64,000 bases of DNA from Gyrodactylus bullatarudis (lineage: Eukaryota > Platyhelminthes > Monogenea > Gyrodactylidea > Gyrodactylidae). Shown here in pieces: positions 60,791 through 64,000 of this stretch. Below the pieces are notes generated by a model that had not been told where the DNA came from, made no database searches, and saw only the letters and a list, made by a program, of their open reading frames with translations. The stretch lies in contig SSNU01000059.1 in the NCBI GenBank assembly GCA_012064415.1, forward strand, positions 32,781 through 96,780. Direction: 5' to 3'. Position 1 is the first letter of the stretch. Every line of letters begins with the position of its first letter. Both the position numbers and the translations under genes were made by a program.

Positions 60791-61269
60791 GATATAAATA
60801 TTGGAAATGACGAGGGTTTCCTTGTGATCCTAAAGATTGAATCTTGATCATTCTCTCCCTTTGGAATCGACAACAAATTTCAATTCAAAGTTCCAAAAGA
60901 TGGGAATTTAGAGCCAATTCGCGTTTAACCAAGTTTACTATGATCTCGCGAAGACATGCCTGTGATTCTTGGTCAACGTGGATCAACGGGATATTAAAAT
61001 TTTCAGAGGGCAGCTTATATCAATGCTTTAGTTGGTTTCGAGTACTCTATGAATCGTTTCGAAAATAGATATGAAGAAAATACCTTTTTTATTATAAGAG
61101 TAATTTACATAAATACCGCTTGTCTTAGTTTTAATCTATTATGATCTCCCTTTTTCGTGTGCGTATTGCATGAGATGATTGACATTTTCAGGTTACACTT
61201 TTGTTGACTCTTAATCTTTACTTTTCTAGATCACTAATTAATCTTTGATTTCAACCAATGAATTAAAAA
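60791..61269. other. AT-rich intergenic stretch
   Basis: No gene recognised. Confidence 0.2.
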
Positions 61270-61680
61270 GGAATTTGAACTGAAGAATTCTATTGAATTT
61301 AAAGTGGGACTGTGGTTAAAAGAAATTTTTTTAGGATCACAATAAGAGAAAGAAAACAGATATGCTGAATCTGTACTAATGCATAAGCTCATTATCGTTT
61401 GGGGGCTTAATTTCGAATTTTTGATCATTTTCACTACTTGAAAATCAATGATAAAAATAATGATCAAATAATAAATAAAACGGAATCCCTCAAAATGGTC
61501 GATCTTTCGAAAACTTATCGGCGATATTTGGCTTTCTTGTCTAATTCTGACTCTTAAAAATATGAATCTACCACAGTCCCACTTTAAAATCAATAAAAAT
61601 TTTCAGTTCAAAGTTCGAATTTTTGATGAGGTTTTTTTAAAAATCATAGATTCCCAACTTCATATCGATTAGCTTTATTA
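61270..61680. repeat. FB1 foldback copy, centre and right arm
   Basis: AAGTGGGACTGTGGTTAAAAG, the AGATATGCTGAATCTGTACTAATGCA phrase, CCACAGTCCCACTTTAAAATC and the terminus ATTCCCAACTTCATATCGATTAGC follow the order in 46640-47085 and the FB1 terminus elsewhere. The left arm is missing. Confidence 0.65.
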
Positions 61681-62429
61681 TACCTCTTTATTCTAATTAA
61701 TTTGAAAATTTCCGTGTTTTAAATTTATCCTTAAAATTCATGTTTACAATGATAAAAAGCAGACAAATTTTTCAAAATCTTCCGTATCTATAGATTTCAG
61801 TTACAATTTTGAAATATTTCAGAAGATATAATTGTACATTTCTTAAAGAATCATTAATGGTCTCTCTTTAAAAAGTTGCAATATTTGAAACATACTCTTG
61901 ACTTTGTCTGTATATTATTGAAGGTTTTTTTCTTAGCCATGGAATTTTCAATTGTTTCGTATCACTTATGCCCGAGGTGAACTAAAAATTAATTTGCATA
62001 AAATTAATTCAAGAGGAGCTTTTTTAGATCAGGAATTCAATTAGTAGTTCCCTTACAAGAGATGAAAACAATCATGAATCATCTTTGAATAACAATGTCC
62101 AAATAACTTTATTGGCTATTATTTAGTTAAAATGTGACTTTTAATTTATTTTTACTCGTGGGAATATTTTTCCTCTTCAAGAAATCTCTCAGATGAGAAA
62201 AAATGATCTCCCTTTACTACTCTTGAGATGCAAAGTGAAATTTCATAACTAGTTCAGTTTTGTCATACTGGAAAGTCTTTCCGGTGAATCGAATGAAGAT
62301 CATATCAGTCGTATTTATGGAATCAAGCGAAATCCTTAATTAAAAGCTGTATCTTTTAGTAAATATAAATTATTTGGTCTAATTTATTGATTCACTGAAA
62401 ATAAGAAATCTTAATTTTGAAAAACTTTT
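61681..62429. other. AT-rich intergenic stretch
   Basis: No gene. 61850-61950 weakly resembles the Penelope tail at 55240-55380 (GGTCTCTCTTT and CTTAGCCATGG phrases). Confidence 0.25.
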
Positions 62430-62493
62430 CCTTCGTGATAATTAAAAAATTCAAATGGTTAGAATTCCCACAATAATGACGAATCTCTGTTAA

Positions 62494-64000
62494 ATTCTGC
62501 AGGTGAATTCGAAATCTACGTTTAATTTTGATCCCAAATATCAACATTTAACTGCTCTTTTATACAGAAAACCTAATACAAACTACCAAACTGATATAGA
62601 ACTTGCTAACATTATAGATGAAAACATAACCCTTGATGATGACTTAATTTTTCTGGGAGACATTAACATGCCTAATGAAAACTGGAACAACCCAAACTCT
62701 GATATTGGTATACTACTACAATCTTTCAATCTAAAACAAATAGTATCGACACCAACACGAGGCCAAAATATTAAATACTTTGTCTCTATCAATAATTTTG
62801 ATATAATATTGTTAACCGAAACATGGCTTAGCAATAAATTCATTGACAATTCTCTATTTGTTAATAACTATTACTTTATTAGATCTGATAGATCTATTCT
62901 CAGTCATGGTGGAATCTTAATCTACCTGAAATCCAATATTATCTCTAAAACAATTTCTTGTAATAGTATAGCTGGAAAAATCGAATATTCTACTTTTTAT
63001 ATTAATCATGACAATATTCCTTATCTGATAATCTGCATTTATCGTTCCCCTAGTTCAAACAGAAATTCAGACTCGTTACTCATTCAAAATTTGAAACCAA
63101 TTCTAGACCTAAACTTTTTGCCCCTTATAATTGGTGACCTAAACCTTCCTAAGGAAGATTGGTCCAACCCCAAACATTTACTATCAAAATTGTTCTATTC
63201 TTATGGGCTCACGCAGATAATTTTTAAGCCTACTCACAAGAAATGTATGAATATACTTGACATTATTTTAAATCCTTTTTGCCTCAATATCGACTATTAT
63301 GTTTTTGATCCTTTTCCCAACAAAGATCATTATTCTATTTTTGGATTTATTCACATAGACTCAGCTTTTCCTTCATTCACTCCCAAGCCTCGAAAAATTA
63401 TTAATTATGATTTACTCAAGTCTTTATCTCGTCAAGTTATTAATTGTTATGACATTTTTTCTTTTCTTTTGAATATTATCAACCTTTCTAAAATATCCAC
63501 TCAATCTAAATCCTTTCTGAAATATTGCTATTTTTATAATTGTAAACTGTTGAAACTGTATCGAGGTTATTGTTCAGGAGCGTCACTCCAAAAATTAAAA
63601 CTCACTATCTTCAATTATGATGAAAAGTTCAAAAAGTGGCTGGCAGTTTCGCTTATCCGGAAGGAATCAAATATTCTAAAGTCTATCAAAAAACAACCTA
63701 AATCAGGTTATCATGCTCTAAACAAATATTTTAAATTCAAAGCTAATATTTTTCCTAGTAATTTGATTAATCCACAAGATCTCAACGAGTATTTCAAATC
63801 CTGTTATTCATTTTTATGTCCATTTGTTCAATTTCCCTTGTCTACTCAAACTTTTTCCTATCCCTTTATTGATTACCAGACGTTCCTTGTAATAGTTAAC
63901 AACATTAACAAAAAAGACGATAAAGATATCTATGGTATTTCGATTAATGCAATATTGCACTGTGCACCTATTTTTCTTGTATCTTTATACTCATTTTATT
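62494..64000 (+). mobile_element. LINE open frame (endonuclease into RT), continues past window
   Basis: No stop codon occurs from 62494 to the window edge (502 codons). Up to about 62768 it encodes the C-terminal part of a LINE endonuclease (LDDDLIFLGDINMPNENWNN; QIVSTPTRGQN). From there it restarts, in frame, at the N-terminal part of a second endonuclease: FDIILLTETWLSNKF, DRSILSHGGILIYLK, CIYRSPSSN, LIIGDLNLPKEDWSNP, FKPTHKKCMNILDIIL, NKDHYSIFGF. The start of reverse transcriptase follows (NINKKDDKDIYGISINAIL). So one 5'-truncated LINE is interrupted by, or joined to, another. The second copy shows no disabling change in the window and is the best-preserved LINE here. CR1/L2-like group by motif style. 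Confidence 0.85.

Noticed and set aside
1..64000. CRISPR arrays, bacterial operons, riboswitches, rRNA operon
   Set aside because: The DNA is eukaryotic; no regularly spaced repeats or bacterial gene organisation were seen.

Overview
The window looks like AT-rich nuclear DNA of an animal. It holds interrupted genes with GT-AG introns, a GCKIII-type STE20 kinase with a CCM3-binding-type tail, a ciliary SAXO-type protein and a four-EF-hand protein. Many decayed eukaryotic transposons surround them (Penelope-like elements, CR1/L2-like LINEs, piggyBac, hAT, foldback elements). Two genes have introns of only about 19-43 bp. Introns this short are known in dicyemid mesozoans, and I would look first among such reduced animals (dicyemids, orthonectids), but the species assignment is inference.

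Layout. 1-2.1 kb: a hAT fragment and a Penelope tail with a hammerhead-like motif. 2.1-8.4 kb, gene-rich: a five-exon SAXO-like gene (minus), a decayed partial copy of the EF-hand gene, a 16-exon gene of unknown function (plus), a hammerhead-bearing inverted repeat, and a three-exon four-EF-hand gene (minus). 9.6-10.3 kb: a broken piggyBac transposase. 15-19.2 kb: decayed LINEs. 19.6-22.4 kb: a seven-exon GCKIII kinase (plus) converging on a single-exon GPANK1-like G-patch gene (minus). 22.4-35 kb: mostly AT-rich sequence with small repeats, a 5S-like and a tRNA-like fragment, a possible proline-rich small gene, a LINE tail and a perfect small palindrome. 35-61 kb: a graveyard of Penelope-like elements (at least six fragments) mixed with a foldback family (called FB1 here). 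62.5-64 kb: an open LINE reading frame running off the window.

The cellular genes appear unrelated in function; only the kinase and G-patch genes are close enough (95 bp between stop codons) to share a 3' region. Themes worth attention are the ultra-short introns, hammerhead-ribozyme cores in Penelope tails and an inverted repeat, a Penelope element inserted in a foldback element with an exact 11-bp target duplication, and a possible start exon of the EF-hand gene that overlaps palindromic-repeat sequence.

All splice sites were placed by eye from GT-AG boundaries and reading phase; no transcript or database evidence was available.
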